Assembly: GCF_029910235.1 (NCBI RefSeq)
Contig: NZ_CP112874.1
Span: 3,162,001 to 3,226,000 of the forward strand
Direction of reading: 5' to 3'
Source: Pseudanabaena galeata CCNP1313
GTDB lineage: Bacteria; Cyanobacteriota; Cyanobacteriia; Pseudanabaenales; Pseudanabaenaceae
DNA length: 64,000 nucleotides
This document shows positions 9,115 to 20,052 of this stretch, in pieces; the stretch's first letter is position 1; every line of letters begins with the position of its first letter. Made by a program: the position numbers and the translations under genes. A model generated the notes under the pieces. The model did no database searches, was not told the DNA's origin, and saw nothing but the letters and a program-made list of their open reading frames with translations.

Positions 9115-12100
9115 ATGACTGACAACATCCTAAACCTAAGTGTACTAAATATTGAAGACTCAGAGGATGATGCCTTTTTAGTACAGCGAGAACTACGTCG
9201 TTCTGGATTGAACATTATCTGGGAAAGGGTAGAAACGTTAGAAGCTTTGTGTGCAGCTTTAGAGAAGCAAACTTGGGATGTAATTATTTCAGATTATAAT
9301 TTACCCAAATTTAATGCTTATGATGCGCTCCAAATCGTTAAGTGTCGATATCCCAATCTTCCTTTTATCGTGGTTTCTGGAACAATCGGCGAGACGGCTG
9401 CGGTCGAACTGATGAAAGCAGGCGCTCAAGATTATTTGATGAAAGGGAGTCTCACTCGACTAGCTGAGGCAATACGGCGCGAAGTGCGAGATGCGGAAAG
9501 TCGTGTGGAGCGTCAACGATCGCAACTTGAGCTAGATCTCGTCAAAGAACGTCTGCAACTAGCGGTTGAAGGATCGGGCATTGGTTTATGGGATTGGTCG
9601 ATTCAGACTGGGGAGGTAATTATTAATGAGCGATTGGCTGAAATTTTTGGCTTTACCCTTGAGGAATTAGAACAATTTGGCACAAAGACTTGGTGGGAGT
9701 TAAACCACCCAGAAGATTCGCAGAAAGCTCAATTCGCGATGGAAAGCCACTTACAACAAAAGACTCCAGTTTATGAATGTGAACTACGGAAATGTCATCG
9801 GTCTGGGGCATGGATTTGGATACTATCAAGGGGGAAGGTAGTGGAATGGGATCGGGAAGGCAATCCGCTCCGCATGACAGGGACGACTCTGGATATTAGC
9901 GATCGCAAACAGGCGGAACTGCGCGTCGAAATGCAAAACTCGATTTTGGAGCGAATTGCTAAGGGAGAGCCTTTACCAAATATTTTTGAGATTTTAGCTA
10001 TAGCTACGGAAGATCAAATTGAAGGAGGAATTTGCTCTATTTTGCTTTGCAATCACGAAGGTAAACTGCATCTAGGGGCAGCCCCTAATTTGCCAGATGC
10101 TTATAATCAAGAGATCGAAGGCATGTCAATTGGGGAAAAGGCTGGCTCCTGCGGCACAGCAGCCTTTCGGAAAGAGCCTGTGATTGTGTCTGATCTTGCT
10201 ACCGATCCGCTTTGGCAAGATTTTAAGGAATTAGCTTTAGCCCATGGATTAAAATCTTGCTGGTCATTTCCTGCGATCGCCAGTGATGGATCTGTCCTAG
10301 CCACTTTTGCTGTTTATCATCACGATATTCATCATCCACAGCGGCAAGAGCTAGAGTCGATCGCCCTTGCTGCGAATATCGTCAAAATTGCGATCGAGCG
10401 CGAACGCGCTACCCAAGCCCTAGAAAATTTAAATCAAGAACTGGAAGATCGCGTCCAACAGCGCACTCAAGCTTTGCAGCAGAGTGAGGCTCGCTTGCAA
10501 GAGGCGCAACAAATTGCCCATCTTGGCAGTTGGGAGCTAGATGTCATCAACAATAAAGTAACTTGGTCAGAGGAGATTTTTAATATTCTAGCTATTGATC
10601 CCCATAGCCCTGCACCAACCTATGAGCAGTTTTTTCAATTTTTTGCCCCCCATGAGCAGGAACATCTAAAACTACTGCATGAACGAGCAATTAACGATCG
10701 ACAATCCTTTACGATGGATGCCGAAATCATCTGTGCTGATGGTTCCATTGGCTATGTTTTTGTGAAAACTGAGCCGATCTGGAATTCGGCTGGAAAGGTG
10801 ACTCGACTGTTAGGTATTGCCATGGATATTAGCGATCGCTATGCCATGCAAGAAGCACTCCAACGGAGTGAAGAGCGAACTCGTGCGACCCTCTTAGCTT
10901 TGCCCGATCTTGTATTTCGAGTTAATCGTGCGGGGCAATATGTAGACTTTATGGTGTCGCATCAGGGGAAAAATCTAGTTGAACCCGAACAATCCATTGG
11001 GAAAAGCATTTATGAAACTTTTCCCATAACTATTTCGGGAATTTATGCGGAACGCAAGTATGCAGCGTTGCAACAAGCCCTCACCACTCAGACTGTCCAA
11101 ATTTATGAACAGCAGATTCAGATAGAAGGTAAATATATTTACGAAGAGGTGCGCGTTGCTCCCTGTGGCAATGATGAAGCAGTCTTTTTTGTGCGAGATA
11201 TTAGCGATCGCAAGCAAGCTGAGTCGCAACTGCAACAGACTAATCAAGAGTTAGCCCGCGCAACGCGACTTAAGGATGAGTTTTTGGCAAACATGAGCCA
11301 TGAACTGCGTACCCCGCTCAATGCGATTTTGGGCATGACTGAAGGATTGCAAGAACAAGTATTCGGTAAGATTAGCGATCGCCAACTCAAAGCATTAGAA
11401 ACCATAGACTCTAGTGCAACGCATTTATTAGAACTGATTAATGACATCTTGGATGTATCTAAAATTGTATCTGGGCAAATCAAGCTGGACTATACACCTA
11501 CTTCAATTAATCACCTATGCCAGTCCAGTCTGGCTTTTATCAAGCAGCAAGCGATGCAAAAACGCATCCAGATCCTCACCAAATTTCCACTCAATTTGCC
11601 CGACTTACTTGTGGATGAACGGCGGATTCGACAGGTCTTAATTAATCTTCTAAACAATGCTGTCAAATTTACCCCAGAGGGAGGAACTATTACCCTAGAA
11701 GTTAGCCGCCTCCAGTTGATTTCTGCTTCTCTAGATCAAACTAATGAGGAGGTAAGGGAATCTGTCCGCATAGCGGTAATTGACACAGGTATTGGTATTG
11801 CCGCAGAAAATATCCAAAAACTATTTAAGCCTTTTGTGCAGATCGACAGTGCGTTAAATCGTCAATACGCAGGTACAGGACTGGGGCTTGCCTTAGTGAA
11901 ACAGATGGTAGAACTACATAATGGCAAAGTGGGGATAACTAGTGAACTAGGTGTAGGTAGTTGCTTTTTCATTGAGTTACCCTGTGTTCCTAGTAACACA
12001 CAACCATCTAAAATAATTACCAGCCATCAAACTATCGAGACATCTAGTCTAGATACCCCAAGTGTTAGCAAATCAACTCCGCTCATCTTGATCGCTGAAG

Positions 12101-12441
12101 ATAACGAAGCTAATATCATGACAATTTCTAGTTACCTCATCGCTAAAGGTTATCGTATTGTGTTAGCTAAAAATGGAGAAGAGGCGGTTTCTATAGCATT
12201 ATCGGCAATACCTGATTTAATTTTGATGGATGTCCAAATGCCAGTCATGGATGGATTAAAAGCGATGCAACAGATTCGCCAAATTCCCAGTTTAGTTAAT
12301 ATTCCGATTATTGCATTGACGGCTCTAGCCATGACAGGCGATCGCGATCGTTGCCTAGACGCAGGAGCTAATGAATATTTGACTAAACCTGTTAAGCTAA
12401 AGCAACTGGCGGCTACTATCCATCAACTTTTAGCGACTTAA
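9115..12441 (+). CDS. Double-receiver hybrid histidine kinase (REC-PAS-GAF-PAS-PAS-HisKA-HATPase-REC)
   Basis: This 1108-residue soluble kinase begins with a receiver (D60 in IISDYNLPKFNAYDAL) typical of sensors whose input is another kinase. Then come PAS (about 150-270), a GAF of the SIGEKAGSCGTAAFRKEPV type (about 285-440, not a bilin domain), a short coiled coil, PAS (about 460-575), PAS (about 583-700), HisKA with H729, HATPase, and a C-terminal REC with D1039. Its HisKA and last PAS closely match the gene at 1112, implying duplication. It starts 3 bp after the Rcp-type regulator and ends 11 bp before the next kinase, fitting an operon. Confidence 0.9.
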   Translation: MTDNILNLSVLNIEDSEDDAFLVQRELRRSGLNIIWERVETLEALCAALEKQTWDVIISDYNLPKFNAYDALQIVKCRYPNLPFIVVSGTIGETAAVELMKAGAQDYLMKGSLTRLAEAIRREVRDAESRVERQRSQLELDLVKERLQLAVEGSGIGLWDWSIQTGEVIINERLAEIFGFTLEELEQFGTKTWWELNHPEDSQKAQFAMESHLQQKTPVYECELRKCHRSGAWIWILSRGKVVEWDREGNPLRMTGTTLDISDRKQAELRVEMQNSILERIAKGEPLPNIFEILAIATEDQIEGGICSILLCNHEGKLHLGAAPNLPDAYNQEIEGMSIGEKAGSCGTAAFRKEPVIVSDLATDPLWQDFKELALAHGLKSCWSFPAIASDGSVLATFAVYHHDIHHPQRQELESIALAANIVKIAIERERATQALENLNQELEDRVQQRTQALQQSEARLQEAQQIAHLGSWELDVINNKVTWSEEIFNILAIDPHSPAPTYEQFFQFFAPHEQEHLKLLHERAINDRQSFTMDAEIICADGSIGYVFVKTEPIWNSAGKVTRLLGIAMDISDRYAMQEALQRSEERTRATLLALPDLVFRVNRAGQYVDFMVSHQGKNLVEPEQSIGKSIYETFPITISGIYAERKYAALQQALTTQTVQIYEQQIQIEGKYIYEEVRVAPCGNDEAVFFVRDISDRKQAESQLQQTNQELARATRLKDEFLANMSHELRTPLNAILGMTEGLQEQVFGKISDRQLKALETIDSSATHLLELINDILDVSKIVSGQIKLDYTPTSINHLCQSSLAFIKQQAMQKRIQILTKFPLNLPDLLVDERRIRQVLINLLNNAVKFTPEGGTITLEVSRLQLISASLDQTNEEVRESVRIAVIDTGIGIAAENIQKLFKPFVQIDSALNRQYAGTGLGLALVKQMVELHNGKVGITSELGVGSCFFIELPCVPSNTQPSKIITSHQTIETSSLDTPSVSKSTPLILIAEDNEANIMTISSYLIAKGYRIVLAKNGEEAVSIALSAIPDLILMDVQMPVMDGLKAMQQIRQIPSLVNIPIIALTALAMTGDRDRCLDAGANEYLTKPVKLKQLAATIHQLLAT

Positions 12442-12452
12442 GAAGATAGGCA

Positions 12453-14819
12453 ATGAATTTAGCATCTGTTTTAATCATTGATGACGAAGCTGATAATTTT
12501 GACGTGATTGAAACTATCTTGGGCGACCGAGATTACCAGTTGCATTATGCTGCTAGCGGTCAAGATGCGATCGCCTATCTCGACACATTTCAGCCCGATC
12601 TAATCTTGCTAGATGTAATGATGCCAGTTATGGATGGCATCGAGGTTTGCGAACGGATTAAAGCTTTACCCGAATGGCAAGCCGTGCCAATTATTATGGT
12701 TACTGCACTTAACTCTAAGGAAGACCTAGCAAGGTGTATGAATGCGGGAGCCGATGACTTCATCAGTAAGCCCCTAAACTCTTTGGAGTTCCGAGCAAGG
12801 GTTAGCTCCATGTTACGCATTAAAGAGCAGCACGATCGACTAGAACGCGCCAATGCTCTGATCCATGCCCAACTCGAAGCCAGCTTAGAGGGACTTATTG
12901 CCGTCGATGAACAGGGACGACTAGTCGCCTATAACCAAAAAATATGCGAAATATGTGATATCAACGCCATTACCTCTAATAACAATCATCAAGACTTACC
13001 GCTTTTACCCCTACTGCAATCGGCTAATTCCCCCCAAGCAATTACCCAGATTTTGGAAGAAACCTATGATGAACCAGATCAAGTTACCCATGGTGAGATG
13101 GTCATCAATGCAATGACCTACGAGTATTTTAGTAGTTCTGTTACTTCTCCAACGGGGCGTTTTTGGGGATTTGTTTGGCGATTTCGCGACATTACCGATC
13201 GCAAGCAATACGAAACCAATCTCCAAAAATCCAAAGAAGTAGCGGAGGCGGCTTTACGGGTTAAGTCCGATTTCTTAGCGATGATGAGTCATGAAATCCG
13301 CACCCCCATTAATGGAGTCTTGGGCATGACGGAGCTATTGGCGACGACTTCCCTCGATCAAGAACAAAATAAGTTTGTTCAATCCATTCAAACTAGCGGA
13401 GAGATACTGCTAACAGTCATCAATGACATTCTCGACTTCTCTAAACTTGAGTCCGAAAAACTTTTACTAGAGAATCTACCAATTGATGTATATGGAATTA
13501 TTGGCGATACCTGTGAACTCCTAAGTCAGCAAGCTGAATCCAAAGGAATTGGGCTAGATTACCAGATCGATCCGCAAACACCTGCATATATTCTTGGCGA
13601 TCCGATCAGATTGCGTCAAATCCTACTGAATTTGGCAAATAATGCCGTCAAATTTACCCATCAAGGCGCAGTAAGACTCTCTATATCTGTATCTCCAGAG
13701 ACTTCTTTACAGACTGAGAATGAAGTGACGTTACTTTTTGAAGTACAGGACTCAGGTATCGGACTTTCCTCAGAACAATTACAAAAACTATTTCAACCTT
13801 TTACCCAAGCCTCGATCGCCACAGCCCGTCAGTATGGTGGCACAGGTTTGGGTCTGGTGATTTGTCAAAAACTTGTACAGATGATGGGAGGCAGGATTTG
13901 GGCAGAAAGTTCTCTAGGTAGTGGTTCTAGCTTTTTCTTTTTGTTGCCAGTCTTAGTTACAGATGAACCTCCTCAATCCATGATTCCCTTGGAAAGGAGA
14001 AGCATATTGCGCCATGCTAAACCCCTTAGGACTAACCTCGCGACTCAACTGCCACTGCATATTTTGGTTGCCGAGGATAATTTGATCAACCAAGAAATGG
14101 TTTTAGCTATGCTCAGTAAAATGGGCTATACACCTTTAATTGTCAACGATGGGATTGAAGCTCTAGAAGCAATTAAGAGTAGTACTTTTAATATTGTGTT
14201 CTTAGATGTGCAGATGCCAAGGTTAAATGGACTGGAAACTGCTACTTGTATTGTGGAGGACTGGGCAAAACTATCCACTAACCCATCCCGCCCCATTCTA
14301 ATTGCGATGACTGCTAGTGCGATGCAAGGCGATCGCGAAATGTGTTTAGCCGCAGGGATGGATGACTATATCAGTAAGCCCGTCTCCTTTGATACGTTAC
14401 AAAGAATCATTGAGCGTTGGGGTAATCTTCCTAAAGGAATTGAAATTCAGCAGGATACGCTGCACTTAAATACTGACTTTGATGATCATGCACTTCAGGA
14501 AATTGAGAAGGTTTCCTTGAATTTGCCGAAACGAATGATCAACATATTCTTATACGAAGAATGTCCAGTCCTCTTAGCAAAGCTGCGTCAAGCTATCTTC
14601 GACCAAGATGCTTCGCAGATAGAATATGTGGCGCATACCCTAAAGGGAAGTAGCATAATGCTCGGTGCTAAAGCTTTTTCTGAAATTTGTTTTGGATTGG
14701 AAGTTGCGGGACGCAATCATCAATTAGAGGGTAGCGATCGCTTAATGACCGAGATTGATCAAAGTTTTCCTTTAGTTGTTGCGTATCTGGAGGATTACCT
14801 TGCTAAAAATTCTTCATAG
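12453..14819 (+). CDS. Hybrid kinase with Hpt (REC-PAS-HisKA-HATPase-REC-Hpt)
   Basis: This 788-residue phosphorelay protein carries REC1 (D54, [11 protein letters not shown]), a PAS-like segment (about 130-250), HisKA (H280, [11 protein letters not shown]), HATPase ([23 protein letters not shown]), REC2 (D585, [11 protein letters not shown]) and a C-terminal Hpt domain with H728 in [12 protein letters not shown]. It is the only Hpt in the island and so a possible phosphate donor to receivers in neighbouring proteins. Architecture resembles ArcB/BarA-type relays, but it lacks TM segments and has an N-terminal receiver. It lies 11 bp downstream of the previous kinase. Confidence 0.9.
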   Translation: MNLASVLIIDDEADNFDVIETILGDRDYQLHYAASGQDAIAYLDTFQPDLILLDVMMPVMDGIEVCERIKALPEWQAVPIIMVTALNSKEDLARCMNAGADDFISKPLNSLEFRARVSSMLRIKEQHDRLERANALIHAQLEASLEGLIAVDEQGRLVAYNQKICEICDINAITSNNNHQDLPLLPLLQSANSPQAITQILEETYDEPDQVTHGEMVINAMTYEYFSSSVTSPTGRFWGFVWRFRDITDRKQYETNLQKSKEVAEAALRVKSDFLAMMSHEIRTPINGVLGMTELLATTSLDQEQNKFVQSIQTSGEILLTVINDILDFSKLESEKLLLENLPIDVYGIIGDTCELLSQQAESKGIGLDYQIDPQTPAYILGDPIRLRQILLNLANNAVKFTHQGAVRLSISVSPETSLQTENEVTLLFEVQDSGIGLSSEQLQKLFQPFTQASIATARQYGGTGLGLVICQKLVQMMGGRIWAESSLGSGSSFFFLLPVLVTDEPPQSMIPLERRSILRHAKPLRTNLATQLPLHILVAEDNLINQEMVLAMLSKMGYTPLIVNDGIEALEAIKSSTFNIVFLDVQMPRLNGLETATCIVEDWAKLSTNPSRPILIAMTASAMQGDREMCLAAGMDDYISKPVSFDTLQRIIERWGNLPKGIEIQQDTLHLNTDFDDHALQEIEKVSLNLPKRMINIFLYEECPVLLAKLRQAIFDQDASQIEYVAHTLKGSSIMLGAKAFSEICFGLEVAGRNHQLEGSDRLMTEIDQSFPLVVAYLEDYLAKNSS

Positions 14820-14897
14820 GTTAGTTAGTACAAAGCATAGACCATCATGTTCAAAGCTCTAAAAGATCCCCCCAGCCCAGCCCCAACTTATCTAGTT

Positions 14898-15050
14898 ACC
14901 ATGTACACACAAGTCTCTCTGTCTACGTTTGAGGGTTTAGATCCCCCCCAGCCCCCCTTAAAAAGGGGGAGAATTTTCTTCTTCCCCCTTTTTAAGGGGG
15001 ATTGAGGGGGATTATTAGTCACGCTATAGCTGATAACTTGTGGGTACACC
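14898..15050. repeat. MITE-like element, copy 1 (GTGTACAC termini)
   Basis: This element of about 153 bp begins ATGTACACACAAGTC and ends ACTTGTGGGTACACC, an imperfect terminal inverted repeat. The interior holds C-rich and G-rich blocks around TTAAAAAGGGGG. Copies with nearly identical ends are at 21869 (reverse orientation) and 43085. There is no coding capacity. It fills the 345-bp gap between two kinase genes. Confidence 0.75.
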
Positions 15051-15060
15051 ACCGTAGCTT

Positions 15061-15118
15061 AAAAAAGAGGGGGAGAATTTTTCTTCTTCCCCATTTTTAA
15101 GGGGGATTGAGGGGGATC
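15061..15118. repeat. Extra GGGGGAGAA/AGGGGGATTGAGGGGGAT block
   Basis: This is a second, degraded copy of the inner part of the adjacent element, lacking its GTGTACAC ends. Such blocks are common cyanobacterial intergenic repeats. Confidence 0.5.
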
Positions 15119-15164
15119 TAGACAATTCTTAAATGGTTTCTAAAGTAAAAAAACGACAAATACA

Positions 15165-16304
15165 ATGACAAATATATCTTCGATTTTAGTTGTTGATGAT
15201 GAGCCGAATAACTTTGATGTAATTGAGGCTCTCTTAAGCGAATATGACTATGAATTGCATTATGCGGCCAATGGTAAAAGTGCGATCGCTAGTCTTACCG
15301 CATTTCAGCCCGATCTGATTTTGCTAGATGTGATGATGCCAGAGATGGATGGCATAGAGGTCTGTAAATGGATTAAGGCTAGCGAGTTATGGCAAACTGT
15401 GCCGATCATTATGGTGACAGCCTTAAGCTCTAAGACTGATATGGCTAACTGCCTCAATGCGGGAGCCGATGATTTTATTAGTAAGCCGATCAATAGTATT
15501 GAACTGCGGGCGCGGGTGCATTCAATGCTGAGAATCAAGCAACAATATGACAATATCCAAACTTTATCCCATATCCAAGCAAATACGATTAATATCCTTG
15601 AAAGCACCCTCAATGAATTGCGCGGTACGTTAGCCTCAAGAATGTCCCATGAGTTAAATACGCCCCTCAATGGCATTATCGGCACGATCGCCATGCTAAA
15701 AGAAGATATCGAAAGTATGGATATAGCCGAAATACACGAAATGCTAGGGTGGGCTGACGAATCCGCAAGACGTTTAGAGAGTTTAACCAAAAAGTTTTTG
15801 ATCTACCTAGAGCTTGAGGTTTCCCCTAGTCGGCAAGAGTCATTTAAAGTAGCGCATACTAAATTCTCTAGAGATATGATTGAATCTTCGCTAAAATCCT
15901 ATGTTAAAGATCTTAAACGTAGTGATGATCTCCAATTTGACTTTGAGGAAGCAGAGATTGCCCTATCGGATCGCTACCTTTTGACGATCCTCCATGAGTT
16001 AGTCGATAATGCAGTGAAGTTTTCCACCGCAGGAAAGATGATTAAAATTAGTAGTCAAGTGGCAGAAAACATGTTTAATTTGTCAGTAAAGGATTTAGGA
16101 CGGGGCATGACCAATGAGCAAATTAATCGCATTGATGCTTTTGTACAGTTTGAGCGTAAAAACTATGAGCAGCAAGGTATCGGTTTGGGCTTAAGGGTGG
16201 TCAAAAAAATTGTTGAACTCGCAGGAGGCAATTTTTCCATTACAAGCATTTACCAGCAAGAGACGACTGTATATATTTCATTACCACTCTATCCAAAGTT
16301 ATAG
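15165..16304 (+). CDS. Receiver-kinase (REC-HisKA-HATPase)
   Basis: This compact 379-residue protein has an N-terminal receiver with D55 (LLDVMMPEMDG) fused to a short kinase core with H162 (MSHELNTPLNGI) and an HATPase with HELVDNAVKFS, DLGRGM and GIGLGLRVVKK. The N box is divergent but keeps the Asn. There is no sensor domain, so the receiver is probably its input. The receiver is close to those at 12453 and 20053 ([13 protein letters not shown]), suggesting family expansion within the island. It ends 35 bp before the cyanobacteriochrome kinase. Confidence 0.88.
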   Translation: MTNISSILVVDDEPNNFDVIEALLSEYDYELHYAANGKSAIASLTAFQPDLILLDVMMPEMDGIEVCKWIKASELWQTVPIIMVTALSSKTDMANCLNAGADDFISKPINSIELRARVHSMLRIKQQYDNIQTLSHIQANTINILESTLNELRGTLASRMSHELNTPLNGIIGTIAMLKEDIESMDIAEIHEMLGWADESARRLESLTKKFLIYLELEVSPSRQESFKVAHTKFSRDMIESSLKSYVKDLKRSDDLQFDFEEAEIALSDRYLLTILHELVDNAVKFSTAGKMIKISSQVAENMFNLSVKDLGRGMTNEQINRIDAFVQFERKNYEQQGIGLGLRVVKKIVELAGGNFSITSIYQQETTVYISLPLYPKL

Positions 16305-16339
16305 CTTTGACCAATTCTGTCCCCCTCCCTTGATAACCT

Positions 16340-19300
16340 ATGTTTACCTCTGTCGATCCGCTAGCCCATCTACCACTAACGTCCACGATCATTCTTGACC
16401 CGCTTGTTGTTGAGCCTGAGACGACTGTGATGGAAGCGATCGCGAAAATGCATAGAGAGAAAGCGCACTACCTGTTAGTAGTAAAAAGTGAGCATTTGTT
16501 GGGCATTTTCACTGAACAAGATGTCCTCAGACTGATCGCCCAACGACACCTCCCACATAATTTAGATAATTCATTGATCGGGGAAGTGATGTCTTCTCCC
16601 GTGGTTACCTTGCAAGAGGCAGCTTTTACCGATGCGTTAGTGGCAATTAATTTATTTCAAAAATATCAAATTAGGCAGTTGCCGATTGTCGATCGGGGCG
16701 ATCGCCTAGTGGGGGTAGTAACTTCCGAAAGTATGCAAAGCTATGCTTCGCACCAACAGACCGAGATGGATTATCGGAAGTTAATGCAAGAGTTAACCTC
16801 ATTTAAGATAGGACTTGACCAAGCGGCGCTCGTGGCAATTACCGATGTTAAAGGCGTAATTACCTATGTCAATGATCAGTTTTGCGAGGTATCTGGATAT
16901 TCTCGCGATGAACTTATGGGAAAGACCCATCGCCTTATTAAATCTAGCTATCATCCCTCTGCCTTCTTTCAAGATCTGTGGCAAACAATCTCTCATGGTC
17001 AGGTTTGGCGAGGTGAAATTTGCAATCGCACTAAGAATGGCAGTCTGTATTGGGTTGATAGCACGATCGTTCCTTTTACTGATAGTCAAGGTAGAGCACA
17101 GCATTATCTAGCGGTTCGGGTTGACATCACAGCCCGTAAGCTTGCCGAAGCCGCTTTAAAATCAAGTGAAACCCGCTTCCGTCGAGTTTTTGAATCTAAC
17201 ATTGTGGGGATGATGTTTACCGACTTTAGCGGTCAGATTACTGATGCGAACGATCGCTTCTTAGATCTACTGGGCTACAGTCGCCAAGATCTGAGCGATA
17301 AGCGGATTAGCTGGGAAACTATCACCCCTGCCGAATATCTGCCAAGCGATCTCCATGCGCTCCAGCATCTGAAACTTAGTCGTGTGATTGCACCTTGGGA
17401 AAAAGTCTACTATCACAAGGATGGACATCTCATTCATGTGCTGATTGGGGTGGCGATGCTCGCTGAAGATGATTGCGTCTGTGTGGTGGTGGATATTAGC
17501 GATCGCAAACAAGCTGAAGAGATGATCCGTCAACAGGTATCGCGAGAAACACTTCTACGGGAAATCACCCAACGGATTCGTCAATCTCTTGATATCCACA
17601 CTGTCTTTAATACGGCTTGTCAGGAAATTCGTTCTGTAATTCAGGCTGATCGAGTCGGTATTTTTAAGTTTTATCCAGATTCTGGTTTCAGCGATGGCGA
17701 ATTTGTCGCTGAGTCAGTGGGAGAAGGTTTTGTCTCCGCCATGGCAATTCCTATCCATGATCATTGCTTTGGCGAAAAATATGCCCCCCTTTACCTACAG
17801 GGACGCTATGCCGCCATGTCAGACATTTATCAATTACAGGAACAATGTCATACGGATGTTCTCGCACGGTTTCAAGTGAGAGCCAATCTAGTGATGCCCT
17901 TATTTTATGGTGAGCAGCTTTGGGGACTGCTTTGTATCCATCAATGTAGTTCATCGCGATGTTGGCATCCATCCGAAATTAATTTTATCCAGCAAATATC
18001 TGTTCAATTGGGAATCTCTCTGCAACAAACAAGTTTATATGAACAGGTACAAATAGAGTTGCGGATTCGTAAGCAAGCAGAACTGGAGCTACAACAAAAA
18101 GCGGAACAGTCAAAATTATTGCAAACAATCACTCAACGGATTCGATCCACGCTGAATCTAGATGCAATCCTCAAGACCACCGTGGAAGAGGTTCATCGGG
18201 TATTAAACTCAGATCGAGTATTAGTTTATCGAGTTTTCCCAGACAAAACAGGTGCGGTGATTGCTGAATCTGTCTCACCTCAATGGATGTCAACTTTAGA
18301 AAGTAGTTTTCCTGAGGAGGTTTTTCCACAAGTTAATTACGATCGCTATGTCCAAGGCAGAATATTTGCCCTCAGAGATCGCGAAGCTGATCCTCTGGAA
18401 GTGTTACCCTGCTTAGCTGATTTTCTGGCTGACTTAGAGGTTCGCGCGAAACTCGTTGTGCCAATTATTCAAAATGAGGCTCTCTGGGGATTGCTGATTG
18501 CCCATCAATGCGATCGCCCACGCCTTTGGCAAGCATGGGAGAGTAATCTCCTCCAACAGATTGCTGGTCAGTTAGCGATCGCTATTCAACAAGCAGATTT
18601 ATTAGAACAATTGCAACAGGAACTTCGCGATCGGCAACAAACACAGCAAGTCCTCACCGAAATCAACCAACGCCTAGCCGTCTCAAATGAAGAACTAGCC
18701 AGAGCCACCCGACTCAAAGATGAATTTTTGGCTAACATGAGCCATGAACTCCGTACTCCACTTAATGCAATTCTGGGAATGACAGAGGGAATGCAAGAGC
18801 AAGTATTTGGTAAAATCTCTAATGCCCAAGTCAAGGCTCTCCAAACGATTGAGCGTAGTGGATCTCACTTACTAGAATTGATTAATGACATTCTTGATGT
18901 CGCCAAAATCGAATCAGGACAGATTGAGCTAGAATACTCCACCATTTCTGTAGAATCTCTCTGTCAATCCAGTCTTACCTTTATTAGACAGCAAGCTGTT
19001 AAAAAATCAATCCAACTAGAAACTAAACTATCCCCGAACTTACCCGAATTAATTGTTGATGAACGGCGCATCCGTCAAGTTTTGATTAACTTACTAAATA
19101 ATGCTGTCAAATTTACGTCAGAGGGTGGCTGCATTACCTTAGAGGCAAGCTGCCAACCGCTATCTGTTGAGATGCAAAAGGCTTGGGGGTCTGGTAATCT
19201 CCCAGAATCTAACTTCACTAGATATATTCACATTGCCATACGTGATACAGGTATCGGTATCGCTCCAGAAAATATCAGTAAGCTGTTTCAACCCTTTATC

Positions 19301-19951
19301 CAAATCGATAGCGCCCTCAATCGCCAATATCAGGGAACAGGTTTGGGTCTGGCGCTAGTAAAGCGGATTGTGGAAATGCATGGAGGCAAGGTAATGTTAT
19401 CTAGTGAATTGGGGGTGGGAAGTTGTTTTACTGTGATTCTTCCCTGTGCTGAGATGACAGCATCACCTATATCGATAACTGTGGAGCGTCAGGCTGAAGC
19501 GATGAGTTTTGAGCCTGACCAAAGCCAGCAAAATCCTCATCCTCCTGTGATTTTGCTCGTCGAAGATAACGAAGCCAACATTATTACAATATCTAGCTAC
19601 TTAACTGCCAAAGGCTATGTCATGGTTTTTGCGAATAACGGAGAGGAGGCGATCGCTTTGGCTCAGTCGGCAAACCCTGATTTAATTTTAATGGACATTC
19701 AAATGCCTGTAATGGATGGATTAGAAGCCACGAAACAGATTCGCCAAATCCCTAGTCTTGATCATGTTCCGATCATTGCCATCACTGCTCTAGCCATGGA
19801 CAATGATGTAGAGCGTTGTCTTGCCGCAGGGGCAAATGATTATTTAAGTAAACCTATTAAGCTGAGGCAATTAACAAAAATTATTCAACAATTTTTAACT
19901 TCTGATTTTTACAGATCTGAGCGCTCAAACCCAAGCCAAGAGAGTTTTTAA
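16340..19951 (+). CDS. Cyanobacteriochrome hybrid kinase (CBS x2-PAS-PAS-GAF-GAF-HisKA-HATPase-REC)
   Basis: This 1203-residue protein starts with a CBS pair (about 25-150), then two PAS modules (about 155-275, 280-400), two GAF domains, HisKA (H802), HATPase and REC (D1119). The first GAF (about 415-570) has the hallmarks of a bilin-binding cyanobacteriochrome: a DHCF motif with C476, a canonical Cys-His (C503-H504) 27 residues later, and the framework FQVRANLVMPL...LWGLLCIHQC. This matches the DXCF subfamily, whose members usually sense blue/green light through two Cys attachments. The second GAF (about 590-755) has a Cys (C691) at the same place but Leu instead of His and no DXCF; bilin binding there is doubtful. 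CBS pairs often bind adenine nucleotides, so light and energy state may be integrated (inference). Confidence 0.88.
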   Translation: MFTSVDPLAHLPLTSTIILDPLVVEPETTVMEAIAKMHREKAHYLLVVKSEHLLGIFTEQDVLRLIAQRHLPHNLDNSLIGEVMSSPVVTLQEAAFTDALVAINLFQKYQIRQLPIVDRGDRLVGVVTSESMQSYASHQQTEMDYRKLMQELTSFKIGLDQAALVAITDVKGVITYVNDQFCEVSGYSRDELMGKTHRLIKSSYHPSAFFQDLWQTISHGQVWRGEICNRTKNGSLYWVDSTIVPFTDSQGRAQHYLAVRVDITARKLAEAALKSSETRFRRVFESNIVGMMFTDFSGQITDANDRFLDLLGYSRQDLSDKRISWETITPAEYLPSDLHALQHLKLSRVIAPWEKVYYHKDGHLIHVLIGVAMLAEDDCVCVVVDISDRKQAEEMIRQQVSRETLLREITQRIRQSLDIHTVFNTACQEIRSVIQADRVGIFKFYPDSGFSDGEFVAESVGEGFVSAMAIPIHDHCFGEKYAPLYLQGRYAAMSDIYQLQEQCHTDVLARFQVRANLVMPLFYGEQLWGLLCIHQCSSSRCWHPSEINFIQQISVQLGISLQQTSLYEQVQIELRIRKQAELELQQKAEQSKLLQTITQRIRSTLNLDAILKTTVEEVHRVLNSDRVLVYRVFPDKTGAVIAESVSPQWMSTLESSFPEEVFPQVNYDRYVQGRIFALRDREADPLEVLPCLADFLADLEVRAKLVVPIIQNEALWGLLIAHQCDRPRLWQAWESNLLQQIAGQLAIAIQQADLLEQLQQELRDRQQTQQVLTEINQRLAVSNEELARATRLKDEFLANMSHELRTPLNAILGMTEGMQEQVFGKISNAQVKALQTIERSGSHLLELINDILDVAKIESGQIELEYSTISVESLCQSSLTFIRQQAVKKSIQLETKLSPNLPELIVDERRIRQVLINLLNNAVKFTSEGGCITLEASCQPLSVEMQKAWGSGNLPESNFTRYIHIAIRDTGIGIAPENISKLFQPFIQIDSALNRQYQGTGLGLALVKRIVEMHGGKVMLSSELGVGSCFTVILPCAEMTASPISITVERQAEAMSFEPDQSQQNPHPPVILLVEDNEANIITISSYLTAKGYVMVFANNGEEAIALAQSANPDLILMDIQMPVMDGLEATKQIRQIPSLDHVPIIAITALAMDNDVERCLAAGANDYLSKPIKLRQLTKIIQQFLTSDFYRSERSNPSQESF

Positions 19952-20052
19952 AGGTGTTGATTCGCAAAACTTTCCAAAACTATCCTATGGTTCGTTCGAT
20001 CGGTAATCGCTGTAAATCTCAACTTTTAGCTTTTATATAAATTTAACTAATT

